Shown one piece after another: positions 24,702 to 34,799 of a stretch of 64,000 nt of DNA. A model generated the notes under the pieces. It saw only the letters and a program-made list of their open reading frames with translations. It made no database searches and was not told the origin of the DNA. Each line of letters opens with the position of its first letter. Position 1 is the first letter of the stretch. Origin of the DNA: Agarophyton chilense (lineage: Eukaryota; Rhodophyta; Florideophyceae; Gracilariales; Gracilariaceae); NCBI GenBank assembly GCA_030374765.1, contig JARGXX010000040.1, positions 62,001 to 126,000 of the forward strand, in the 5' to 3' direction. Position numbers and translations under genes: made by a program.

Positions 24702-26810
24702 CAGAGAGGATAAGTCGGCGACGGCACTTGGCGGCGGTCTCCGACAACGCCAGCAGAGAGCGGCGCTTCTTCTCGTCGGGGCAACGGAGTGGGGCCAAGT
24801 CTTCCTAACAACTTTCCTATTCTAGTGCTTGCCAGGGTACACATCTTTTCAAAAAAGAACTCAAGAACTCTTGCTCTGGCTTCAACATCTCCGTACAGTC
24901 GTTCCGGACGCCCCATTTCTTTCAACCTTAGTGTGATCATCGCCTTTGTTTCTATACGTTGTCCTTCTTCGATCTTCTGCTTTTGCGGCGTAATCGGGGA
25001 TTTTTCTACACTTTCTGGCTGTTCATTATGTTCTGGTGACTGATCGGACATCTGTGTGTTCACCAACACTCGCTCCGTCAAATTTCTCTTTTGGTTAGAA
25101 CGGGTTCTTCTCATCTTGCGTACAAAGGAAATCTCGACTACATGCTTGAAGAACTCGTACCAGAGGCGAGTCATGTCTCCATGCCATCCATTCTAGAATA
25201 CGAGCGTCACAGCTATTCGAATGATTAACCAAGCGATGTGGCATCTGTGGTACAAGGGTATAGAATGTTTACAGCGCCTCGTAAGCTCAAAGGGTGATAC
25301 ATTGAACGCACGATAGGCAACTGTGAAAACGTGAAGATCCCTTCTACCCTAGGCATAGACAGCGGTATCCCACGCGAAAGTGAGAAAGCTTTTGTGTAGG
25401 ATGTAGTTGTGAAGTACATTGCTATTAAACTTTTCAGGCTGTTCGCGTAACCGACGAAGTTCCTTCTCGAGAATACCTTCGATGGTTGAGAAACAGATAG
25501 CCAGAGCTTCACGTTTGTACCGGGAATTATTCAGATCCGTAATCACGTCACAAGGCATCAGAGTACCGTCTGCCAACATCAATGATAGCGTATAATGGGC
25601 GACCACCCCCAGTGACCCTTCTCAGATCGTGCGATATAGCCACACTTTCTGGCGGGCATGTGAGACACGTTTCGCTTCGAGTTTCTGGTCGTTTCTGCTT
25701 CAGCTCACTGATCCATGTTGCAGATCGATTGTTGTCAGTGCCGGGAGTGAGAGCAATGTTTGATGATGGAGGTATAGGAGGCACGATAGTCGTACAGTGC
25801 GGCGTAACGACAGCTACTGTGGCCAGTGCCTCCAATGCATCAGGGTGAGTGGACAGATAGCGTGAGAAGCGAACCGGGAATGACAGTGACGAATGCATGG
25901 CAGATTGAGTGCGCGTGCGACACGGCGTAGGCGGGCGGGCTTATGATGGGGTGACGGCAAAGTCGGAAGCCTTCCGAAGATTTCGGGGGCGTGGGGTAGG
26001 TGCTGCAGACTGGTTTTCGCCGTCCATACGACGTTTGCGATTGAGAGGTGTGGAAGGCTGTGATGAGGCTTTAGGCGTTGATGGTGCTGCGTGGGTAGTG
26101 GGCTGGGCCGGAGATCGTACGGGCACAGACGGGTCCTTGTTGCGTTTGAACAGTGCAGCGACGGATGGTTGTACTGGGCGGAGGCTTTGCCACGAATTTG
26201 ATGTTCCAGCGCATGAAGACTGACGTGGTAAGGGGAGCGAGAGTGGTAAAGCGGCAACGGCAGTAAGCTGTGGCGCATGAAGAAAGATACGTTCGTCGCT
26301 TACAATACGGTCATCGACAGCGGTGAGTTGTTGTGCATACACTTCATCTATTGACTTGCCATGGGCATCGATATCATCTTCAGTAGCCTGAAAGAACGAT
26401 AACCGAGTGAGGATAGCGGGGGGTAGGAGAGTTACAACTGTGCGTTGGTATTGGTGCAACTCGCTCGACACGGCGCATGTGATACGAAATACGGCGTTCT
26501 CAGGATTGTATGCTGCAATGAGACCGGACTGCGTGAGGCAGGCGAGCAGCAAATGGTAGGTTTAAAAATGGTGGTACCAGGACCCGGACGGAGATGAGAG
26601 CGAGGCCTTTGCAATGATGAACAAGAGCCATGCGAGGGTCGTGAAACAGAGGGGTGATTGTGAAGCAAACGGCGACCAATGAGAAAGCGTAGCTTTCTCC
26701 AAACGTTTGCTGCAACCATGAAGGCGGTGTGCGATGCACGACCGTATGGTGTTGCTTTTTTGTAGCTCTTGAGACCGCTACCATCAAAGCTCGGCCGGAG
26801 TTTCACATCT
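24702..26810 (-). pseudogene. Retinoblastoma-related (RBR) gene, N-terminal domain, box A and start of box B
   Basis: Reading 26810 to 24702, several frames match RB proteins in collinear order. An N-domain part (about 25941-26560) ends in SIDEVYAQQLTAVDDRI and VSDERIFL, like the Y-x-x-x-x-x-x-x-x-DxRxFLD segment of RB. A Ser/Pro/Thr-rich linker and box A follow (about 25350-25600: NSRYKREALAICFSTIEGIL, then NVLHNYILHKSFLTFAWDTA, matching the QRYKLGVRLYYRVMESML region). FNVSPFELTRR (about 25290) and an acidic spacer come next, and ARVLEFFFEKMCTLAST then RIGKLL (about 24800-24870) match the first helix of box B. Several frame changes suggest decay, though short introns could explain some. The frame is lost beyond about 24790, just before copia copy 2. 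The missing rest of box B is what 5098-6027 encodes. Confidence 0.75.
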
Positions 26811-26879
26811 GATCACTCGTATGGTCACAGCTGCTCAAGATACTTTCCGAGCGACATCATAGTAGTATCTACCGTTTTT

Positions 26880-27600
26880 GAATATCAATGATACAAGTGA
26901 GGGCTGTCCAACATGTACCTCTATTCCACTACAGGAGACAAGCCAGCGACCACCGCACTCACTTATGTCCAACTGTGTTGATATCTCGAATCACTTTGTT
27001 TCCTTCGACGACACCAACTGCGGCAACTGCACCCAGAGCAACGCTGAGCGCATTTCGTTCTGCTTGTTCGTGCCATCTGCACCAGCTTCTGATTTGCATA
27101 CGCATGTGCGTCTCTTGGAACCCAACGAATGCTGTCGTATGACAGACACCGGCGCCTTGCCATGCGGTCGACATCCATGCTGCCATGCGCTTCCCTCTGT
27201 TTTGGAACGAATATCAACGGCTGTTCAGTCCGCGATTTTGTTGGAGAGCACAGCTCCTGAATTCTTTCTGTTCTGATTTATTGACACAAAACTGGTCCAA
27301 GATGATTCACACCGCGTTCAAATTTTGGTTTTCACAGAGGATGGAAACCAGTGTGCTTTTCGGCTGCGATGAGAGATGATGCTCCGTGACGAAAAACTTC
27401 GAGTACTTTCGGACACTAGATCGAATTGAAACAGATCACACTTTTCAGTACTTGGACGCTGGTGTCGCCGGCGAACACCGAGCTACCTTGCGTCTTTGCC
27501 ATCAACGTTGGTCGAGAAATATCGCCCTCTGTGTGTTGAAGCGTTTCTCTCACCGTTCGTTCTGTGTACTTTACATGCGTTTCAATCCTTGGGTCTTCCC
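26880..27600 (-). pseudogene. Block-head sequence with possible two-exon gene remnant, copy 1
   Basis: No known gene is recognised. On the minus strand a frame encodes helical peptide (RNALSVALGAVAAVGVVEG, ending RDINTVG). In the copies at 32k and 36k it is followed by a GTAAGT donor, 38 bp and a TTGTCTCCTGTAG acceptor. In this copy the donor is ATAAGT (26961-26966), so the intron would not splice. A plus-strand Cys-rich frame covers the same DNA and cannot be excluded. Coding is weakly supported. Confidence 0.3.
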
Positions 27601-27648
27601 TCGAAATAAGCAAGGCATCTCACACAACAAATAACCCAATCATTTAAT

Positions 27649-28785
27649 ATGGACAATGAACTTGTTGCACACCAGTTTTCGGGGTTTCTCAAGAGAAGGC
27701 GATTGCACTACACAAATCGCAGCAACCAAAACAGAAGAAGCTTAGATGAGTTTCCCCGCGCTCTCCGACTACCGCCGCTTGGAAACCCTCAAGCAGGGAG
27801 TCTTCCAAGCTTTCAATCTCTATTCGGCCGCTCGGAAGATTCAAGACTTCCATCCGGCCATCGATTTATTTCTCAACGACTACCGCCGCTTGGAATATCT
27901 CAACCGGGAAGTCTTCCGGGTTTCGAATCTTCATTTGGCCGCCCAGGCGATTCCAGACTTCCATCTGGCCATCAATTTAGATCTCTTCGACTACCGCCGC
28001 TTGGAAACCCGCAACCACAAAGTCTTTCGAGTTTCCAATCTCTATTCGGCCGCCCATTCGGCCGCCCGGAAGATTCAAGACTTGGATTCGGTCATCAACC
28101 CACTTCTTGCGATGTCCGTCGGAGTGGAAGTGGAACCGCTCGTCCCGTGTCTCTCGAACGGTTTCAGGAAGCAAGGGGCACTCACCCCATTCCTGCACTC
28201 CAGTCCCACGGAAATGAACACTACACGGAAATCCCACACCAACACCGCCATGGGGAAACAGCGTGGCGAAGAAAAAGTGTTCTGAAACTACCTCAGGAGC
28301 GCAAGAGTCGGGATGAAGGCGCCCCAGAGATTGCACAGAGATTTTGTTCAGATAGCATTCGCCAATCTCCAGTTCATGTGCCTTATCCTGCCCCGGAAGC
28401 GTCGTGTCTCGTTCAAGAAGTTTCCAACCGGTCTCCTGAGCACAACCTCCGTGAAGATTCGTTTTTGCCGGAGAGTAAAGCTCCTGCTGATTGCTCGGCT
28501 TTCCCAAATCATCGACCAGGACTCGAAAAACTTGGCATCACAGGCTCCCGTACCAAACGTCCCCAGATTTTCCAGTGTGAGTGGTGTACGAAGTCGTTTG
28601 GTCGCAAGCATCATAAGGTGCGACACATCCAAGCCATTCATCGAAAAGTGAGTTACTTCAGCTTTCACTGCGGATCTCAATCACGTCGGTCTTTTCTAAC
28701 ATTTCTCTTTGCAATTGCTTTTGAAACCATCTTCTTTGACATATTCATATTGGATCGGGTAGCCAGGTTTTGCAAAGAGCACTGA
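27649..28785 (+). CDS. C2H2 zinc-finger protein with three internal repeats, copy 1
   Basis: The frame gives 378 residues from an ATG at 27649. The N-terminal half holds three imperfect repeats of about 38 residues built on RLPPLGNPQ, SFQSLFGRPEDSRL and PSGHQF (about residues 38-155). A His/Arg/Ser-rich middle follows, then one classical C2H2 finger (CEWC-x12-H-x4-H, codons about 28576-28640) ending IHRK. Right after the finger is a GTGAGT (28648), so the true exon may end there and further fingers may have followed; the hydrophobic tail to 28785 would then be intron. A nucleic-acid-binding nuclear role is inferred from the finger. Against the copy at 37315, three of four base differences are synonymous. 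Another open frame at 27746-28285 is probably a shadow. Confidence 0.6.
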   Translation: MDNELVAHQFSGFLKRRRLHYTNRSNQNRRSLDEFPRALRLPPLGNPQAGSLPSFQSLFGRSEDSRLPSGHRFISQRLPPLGISQPGSLPGFESSFGRPGDSRLPSGHQFRSLRLPPLGNPQPQSLSSFQSLFGRPFGRPEDSRLGFGHQPTSCDVRRSGSGTARPVSLERFQEARGTHPIPALQSHGNEHYTEIPHQHRHGETAWRRKSVLKLPQERKSRDEGAPEIAQRFCSDSIRQSPVHVPYPAPEASCLVQEVSNRSPEHNLREDSFLPESKAPADCSAFPNHRPGLEKLGITGSRTKRPQIFQCEWCTKSFGRKHHKVRHIQAIHRKVSYFSFHCGSQSRRSFLTFLFAIAFETIFFDIFILDRVARFCKEH

Positions 28786-28985
28786 TCGAATTCCACATGA
28801 AAACTGCTCATTAAGCTTTCGAGCATTTGCAATTTAGGCTGTACAAGATCTACTTTACGGAGATGGAGGATAATTTGAGCCATGTATGCGCAGAGCACCC
28901 CAATCGTCACAGTTTACCAACGGGTGTGAGGAAAGTATAGCTTGCGACTCTAGCCGTAATGGAGTAAGTTATCTACAAGCTTCTA

Positions 28986-29789
28986 TCAGTGTTCTATCGC
29001 CTGAAGGTTATGCTCAGGAGAACTGCTTGGAAACTTCTTGCGTGGAATACAACGCTTGCGGGGCAGAACAAGGCACGGGAACTGCATATTGGTGAATGTT
29101 TTCTGAAGAAACCCCCTGTGAAATCTCTGGCGCTCCTTCTTCCAGACTATTATGTTCCTGAAGTACTTCCAGAACGTTGCCTCTTCGCCACACTTTTTCC
29201 TCATGGTGGCTGTTGTGTGGCATTTCCGTGGGACTGGAATGAAGTCTTGGTTGGGGTAAGCGCAACTTGCTTCCTGAGACAAATTGAGAGACACCGGACG
29301 GAAGGTCCCACTTCTACTCCGTTGGACATCACAAGAAATGGATTTATGGCCAAATCCAAGTCTTGAATCTTCCGGGCGGCCAAATGAAGATTCCAAACTT
29401 GGGAGAGTTCTCGGTTGAGATGTTCTAAGCGGGTGTTCTCGGAGAGAGCTGGTTTGATACACGGATGGAAGTCTTGAATCTTCCGGGCGGCCGGAGATGG
29501 ATTCTAAGCGTGGAAGACTGCCCGTCTGAGGGTTTCCAAGCGGCGGTAGTTTAGTTGGAGAGCGGGGGGGAAACCCATCTGGGAGTCTTCTGTTTTCGTT
29601 GCTGCGATTTGGGTCGTGCAGCCCACATGCCGAAAGGCCTTGTGAGTAATTAGTATACCTATCTTGATACCGCTGGCAATCGTAAACTGAGAGAAATTCT
29701 CTAGTACGCGAAATAACAAGACACGCATTATAAGCTGTCTTCTTTTCCACACTTTTCTCGCGTTCTATCAGGAAGCAAGACCGGATCAT
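28986..29789 (-). CDS. Paralogue of the zinc-finger protein, lacking the finger, copy 1
   Basis: The 267-residue frame is collinear with 27649-28785. GLHDPNRSNENRRLPDGFPP pairs with its RLHYTNRSNQNRRSLDEFP, then come LPPLGNPQTGSLP and FGRPEDSRLGFGHKS repeats, PVSLNLSQEA, and finally SSSPEHNL, which pairs with NRSPEHNL in the plus-strand gene. It stops there, before the region that encodes the finger, because the DNA changes at the tail-to-tail junction near 28985. It may be a truncated gene. Its frame is intact here but shifted in the copy at 38652-39454. Confidence 0.5.
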   Translation of the reverse strand: MIRSCFLIEREKSVEKKTAYNACLVISRTREFLSVYDCQRYQDRYTNYSQGLSACGLHDPNRSNENRRLPDGFPPRSPTKLPPLGNPQTGSLPRLESISGRPEDSRLPSVYQTSSLREHPLRTSQPRTLPSLESSFGRPEDSRLGFGHKSISCDVQRSRSGTFRPVSLNLSQEASCAYPNQDFIPVPRKCHTTATMRKKCGEEATFWKYFRNIIVWKKERQRFHRGFLQKTFTNMQFPCLVLPRKRCIPRKKFPSSSPEHNLQAIEH

Positions 29790-29992
29790 GTCCTCAAAAG
29801 ACGGAGAAAGAAACCTCGGTCACGAAATCACAGGAAAGGGTGATGTAGTCCACACCACACGATAACAAAGAAGAAGCGAGCTGTCCTAAACATAGTAGCG
29901 TTGTTATATTTTTGTTACGTTGTGAATGGCAATTATTTCTTGGAAAGACATTTGCTCCGAGTGGCGGACGCATGTTGAGTGGTCCGAAACTC

Positions 29993-32169
29993 CGCCACCA
30001 TGGCGAAAGTCTACCGTGTGCGCCAACCAATCTGCGGATTATTTGATATACTTGCTTGCACCAGAGGCTGTCGATGGTCCAATTTAGCAAATCTGGAGAT
30101 AAGATGCGCCTGCAACTGCACGCGGTCGCAACTGTACAAATGCGCCCTGAAATGGTTTCAGCGCAGCTTGGCCACAGAACAGATAAAACTCCGACCAACT
30201 TCCACACTAGCTTCGACCGTTGAAAAGGATCAGGCGGCGAGCGCGGAGCCCGCGCCCGCAACAGCATTGTTTACCTTACCCACCGCACTTGGAAAGTGAA
30301 CGATTGAAGCGGCAACCCTTGCGTCCGCCGGCTGTTGTTGTTGGAATGTTTTCTCTCTCAGGACACGGTCTGACGCGCCAAGAGGGCACCAGAACTCCTT
30401 CAACTAAAAGGGCTATGTACCTCGTGCCCAGCTTTCAGTGGCGCAATCTTCATCTAGCACCTTGGACGTCCCGGTCGAGCTTTGACGACAATGGTCTCGA
30501 GAACGGCGACAAACGTAGTAGTTGTGGTCCAAATTCGTTTCGGAGCCGCCATTCAAGTTCGACTCGACAAATCCTGTGTTAATTCCCATCGCTATTTGTC
30601 TGTAGGATCAGCCGCCCCATTCCTATTCAAGCGCTCCCGATGCAAGATTGTAGCCTAGCATCGCCTTACCTGCCAACCACTACAATGTATTTGAATTTCA
30701 TCTAACCGTTTAGAACCAGAACCCAGCCGACTATTGCTCATCCTGACGCACTAAGGTTACTGAAACTACGCTCTTGTCTCCACTACACTACAGAGCGCCA
30801 AGCTCTGGTACGTTCTGAAGAATTGAGAAGAGTACCTGTACAATTTGAGACAAGAAAGTCATGCCCAGGTCTCTCTATGCCACGGGCACCAGCGACACAC
30901 TGTACCGCATCCACGCACACCGGCCTTGTATAATTGTGTGGTACATGACGATCAACCCAAGTACTACCAGACTGCAGTGAAACAAACAGAAGACTTGGAA
31001 TAACTTACACCCAGTCAATGGTGAACGGGCATTGGCGCGCATTTCTGATTTTCGGCATGAACCTAAGCGCGTAGGGACACAGCATAAAATCAAAAGCAGT
31101 GGGCACTGGGTTGGGAAACCAAAGAGGACGGCGTTGAGCGTGCAGGAGGGAAGCGGCAAAACCAAAACCTGTGCTGGACAAGTGTTAATACATGCTACTG
31201 ACCTGTCGCGATACCATCACGAGATTTCACAGAAAACCCTCGAACTGTTTTACAACAGCACTGTTGTGGGCTCTATGAATATCAACCGTACTGCTGGAAG
31301 AGTACGCTGAATTTCTCAGAAGAATTTGTGTTTTCCTGAACAACGATGAAGGACATGGACGCCCGATGTGGAATGTCAGTTAAGCCTAAGCCAAAAGGGC
31401 ACGCCACAACGATCGAAAAGACCCCGGCCTCGATCGAGCAAACCAAAGTCGATGGCAGAATAGACAGGAGCGGAGAAAGATGATCAAGCCCCGGCCTGTG
31501 CTGAACAACTATTTATGAGCGTTCCAAATCTACAGCGGTTGCCCTACGAGATGTGAGACAGTCAGTACACTAAACTGTTTTAAATGTGCACCGTTTCGGC
31601 CAACTTTGAGCACGCATATACGGCCCATTGATCGCATTCTCACCCACCGGGACATTTTAAGTTTCCAACAAATGATGTCACACTGGCCAATCCGTTTCCT
31701 CTTTAGAACACTTGCTGGAGTGTCACCTGCAAAACTGCTTGATATCCACATTTGCGCCAGCTCATGAATACAGTTTGCTTTCGCTACGCTCGGGAGGAAG
31801 TATACCAGTACGGAAGGTACGCAATCCCCGTAGACAAACGCAAGTGCTGCACGTAAACAGTTGCCCATCTGCCAGTTTCAGATACGCTGCCGAATCAGCA
31901 TCTGTTCAGATGCAGTCGAGGGACAAAGAGGTTGGAGACGGAAAGGTTACGGTGCACGTTTCTGTGCTTGGGGCACAGTCGCCAACAACATGTACATTTT
32001 ACCAAAGCTGATATCATCCATCACGTTAAGCACTATCTGTCTATGGATGTCCATTATTGCTTCCAAAGCGCACAGCTTTCCATCAAGCCTAAATTCCGTT
32101 CCCCCGCTAAGTAATCGCTCCCAATTCTGTAAACTGCACCCACAACGCAAATTCTGTACCATCTTCGAA
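29993..32169. other. Diverged duplicate DNA, no gene recognised
   Basis: About 30250-31190 aligns with 39680-40790 at about 83%. A minus-strand frame (about 30880-31030) with CLFHCSLVVLGLIVMYHTII is matched by CFFHCTLIELGLVFMHHTMI at about 40600-40650. The likeness is no greater than the surrounding DNA predicts, so coding is not shown. From 31200 to 32170 I see no supported gene. Confidence 0.45.
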
Positions 32170-32952
32170 TCGCGTTTCACATCTGATCACTCGTGTGTTC
32201 ATAGCTGCAAAAGATACTTTTCGAGCAACGTTATAGTAGTATGTATCGTTTTTGAATGGCAACGATACACGTGAGAGCTTTCCAACATGTACCTCTACCC
32301 CACTACAGGAGACAAGCCAGTGACCACCACAATCACTTACTGTCCAACTGTGTTGATATCTCGAATCACTTTGTTTCCTTCGACGACACCAACTGCGGCA
32401 ACTGCACCCAGAGCAACGCCGAGCGCATTTCGTTCTGCTTGTTCGTGTCATCTGCACCAGCTTCTGATTTGCATACGCATGTGCGTCTCTTGGAACCCAA
32501 CGAATGCTGTCGTATGACAGACACCAGCGTCTTGCCATGCGGTCGACATCCATGCTGACATGCGCTTTCCCTCCGTTTTGGAACGAATATCAACGGCTGT
32601 TCAGTCCGTGATTTTGTTGGAGAGCACAGCTCCTGAAGTTCTTTCTGTTCTGGTTTATTGACACAAAACTGGTCCAAGATGATTCACACCGCGTTCAAAT
32701 TTTGGTTTTCACAGAGGATGGAAACCAGTGTGCTCTTTGGCTGCGATGAGAGATGATGCTCCGTGACGAAAAACTTCGAGTACTTTCGGATACTAGATCG
32801 AAGTGAAACGGATCACACTTTTCAGTACTTGGTCGCTGGTGTCGCCGGCGAACACCGAGCTACCTTGCGGCTTTGCCATCAACGTTGGTCGAGAAATATC
32901 GTCCTCTGTGTGTTGAAGCGTTTCTCTCACCGTGCGTTCTGTGTACTTTACA
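32170..32952. repeat. Third copy of the block head
   Basis: It begins TTTCACATCTGATCACTCG, shared with 26790, and follows the same sequence as 26803-27570 and 36475-37240 up to TGTGTACTTTACAT. There it changes abruptly to the helical-repeat fragment. The possible intron (32303-32340, GTAAGT to CTGTAG on the minus strand) is intact here. A TGG-to-TGA change (about 32446) interrupts the helical exon frame. Confidence 0.75.
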
Positions 32953-33442
32953 TCATCAACTCGACCATCAGAATCACGCCGTTCGTCATGCCGCTTGGAC
33001 AGAAATTGCGCGCTTGCTCCATGATGCCACTCCGCATCCGCGCCTGGCGCACGCCATCCTTTCCCCGCTTCTTGCCGTGCTCCATCACCCTCACGAATAT
33101 CACTTTGAAGTAGTCGCCGCCCTACTTCCCGACTTGCTCTCGTCCCTGTGCGCATCCGATCAGCCCAATTTCACCGCTCATCACACCACGCTCATGTGCG
33201 CCGTCATGGACGCCGTCTCTTTGCTCAACAAACCCAACCATGCACTCGAAACCCTTCTCACGGTCTTGCGCGACGAGCAGTACGCCCGCATAATGCCCCG
33301 GCACGCTGCCAACCGCGCGCACTCGTTTCTTAGCACTGCTCTCTCTCTTGCCTGCGATCCCCTGATTTGGACACCCAACCCAACCTTCGTTCGGCAGTGT
33401 GGAAAAGCGCGCAGTATGCTCTGCGGTGCAGACGGAATTTGA
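32953..33442 (+). pseudogene. HEAT/ARM-like helical-repeat fragment, copy 3, inverted
   Basis: This copy extends further upstream than the others (QNHAVRHAAWTEIARLLHDA precedes AHAILSPLLAVL), showing that the minus-strand copies lost their 5' part at the copia boundary. It continues through the same CT run (one CT unit shorter) into about 90 bp of RBR-derived DNA read out of the RBR frame. The parent gene is not recognised. The frame is open back into the preceding repeat, so its own start is missing. Confidence 0.5.
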
Positions 33443-34797
33443 CATAACTGCCTTCGGTTTCAATCGGATATGTACATCCCTACGGAGCGCTACAACTGTC
33501 TGCTGCACCAAACTCACCTTCAGACCTCCATGTCGTCCCCATCGGTACCTTGCGACACATTACCATCTTCCGCATCTCCTGAATCGGTCTCTGTACTTCT
33601 CACAACTCAACCTGATCTTCCGATGACTTCTTGCACCTCCCGCCGCACTGCGGTACATCTTGCGTCGACAACCGGCCCGTCGAAACTCAGTGGTCGATAC
33701 CGTCTTCTCTCCCGGCTTCTGTGACTCACTGCAACATTTCCGATAGGACTTTCTCCAAAGGCGAATGGTGACCGAGTACCCGGTGTCATTGAACCCAGAT
33801 CGTTGCCTTGACTTCTCCGCACGCTGTGCTGTCGACTCAGAGCCATATTCCTCGTGGACGGTGACATGGGAGAAACAAAAATCGATCCGATTTGTTTTGG
33901 GGATCTTTGTGTCTTCATGATGCGCATAGCACTCTGCAATAATTTACGATCAATATCCCCAAACATTTTCTTTTGTTCCCTTCCCTGACGGCGGCTTGCC
34001 CGTCTGGAAAGGTCATTCAAACCTTCTGAAGCTTGGTCGTCTGCCTTACTTGCTCGCAATGCTTCCGCTAATCTCTTTGCATCTCGGCCTTCAATATCTT
34101 CGCCCGTCAGTACGATGAAGTTGCTCATGTAAGGCACAAACACTTCGTTATAGAAGCGAATGATATCGCCTGTCTCTTCAGTCGTCGATTCCGGTCGTGG
34201 CCCACTATCATCGGCAGCATCTTCCGCCAACAAATGCCCGAAATCTCCGAGAAAAATGTTATGGGACACTGGTGGAGAATTGCTCCGAAATGTAGGATCA
34301 CTTGTGTGCTCCAATTGATTGTAGTGCCACACGATATGTTGGATCTTGGCCACGCCATCTATCACAAACAGGATGATCAAGTCAATATGTCTGTTGACTG
34401 TCAAATTCCATCTGCACCACAGAGCATACTGCACGCTTTTCCACACTGCCGAACGAAGGTTGGTTTGGGTGTCCAAATCAGGGGATCGCAGGCAAGAGAG
34501 AGAGAGCATTGCTAAGCAACGAGTGCGCGCGGTTGGCAGCGTGCCGGGGCATTATGCGGGCGTACTGCTCGTCGCGCAAGACCGTGAGAAGGGTTTCGAG
34601 TGCATGGTTGGGTTTGTTGAGCAAAGAGACGGCGTCCATGACGGCGCACATGAGCGTGGTGTGATGAGCGGTGAAATTGGGCTGATCGGATGCGCGCAGG
34701 GACGAGAGCAAGTCGAAAAGTAGGGTGGCGACTACTTCAAAGTGATTTTCGTGAGGGTGATGGAGCACGGCAAGAAGCGCGGAAAGGATGGCGTGCG
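33040..34797. repeat. Inverted repeat, arms about 400 bp, around the RBR C-half copy 2
   Basis: The left arm (about 33045-33445) and right arm (about 34400-34797) are inverted copies of the helical-repeat/RBR junction, with a few percent mismatch by eye. The roughly 950-bp spacer holds the rest of the RBR C-terminal half. Confidence 0.8.
33607..34509 (-). pseudogene. Retinoblastoma-related (RBR) gene, C-terminal half, copy 2 (300 codons open)
   Basis: One frame of 300 residues from an ATG at 34509 covers pocket box B and the C-terminus. Box B helices are at about 20-65 (NRHIDLIILFVIDGVAKI at 39-56), the end of box B is FYNEVFVPYM at 119-128, a basic linker is at 140-200, SIFVSPMSP is at 209-217 and FAFGESPIGNV at 249-259. 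Compared with copy 1 it lacks 21 bp (seven residues of a conserved box B helix), lost between two direct CATATC hexamers, but it keeps the Arg codon that is a stop in copy 1. It lacks the N-domain, box A and the first helix of box B. A functional pocket is unlikely. No promoter or start context was recognised. Confidence 0.82.
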
Positions 34798-34799
34798 TA
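34494..34799 (-). pseudogene. HEAT/ARM-like helical-repeat fragment, copy 2
   Basis: It is nearly identical to 6006-6311. The copia LTR at 34800 bounds it upstream and the RBR fragment downstream. It forms the right arm of the inverted repeat with 32953-33442. The parent protein is not recognised. Confidence 0.5.

Larger units (their letters stand above)
26803..29992. repeat. Segmental duplication block A (partner 36475-39655)
   Basis: From CTGATCACTCG onward this block matches 36475-39655 at roughly 98-99% by eye, including both zinc-finger-family frames and the DNA between them. The head (26803 to about 27570) has a third copy at 32170-32952. Beyond about 29992 the match to the partner drops abruptly to around 83% and continues for about another kilobase, with a 235-bp indel. 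Confidence 0.88.

Noticed and set aside
26878-27276. Plus-strand Cys-rich frame in the block head, also at 36547-37038
   Set aside because: No recognised domain, a shorter frame in the third copy, and an equally plausible minus-strand reading. Left undecided.
27746-28285. Plus-strand 179-codon frame with helical repeats (DYRRLETLKQGVFQ)
   Set aside because: It overlaps the zinc-finger frame over the same repeat DNA. The few differences between copies are silent in the zinc-finger frame but change residues in this one.
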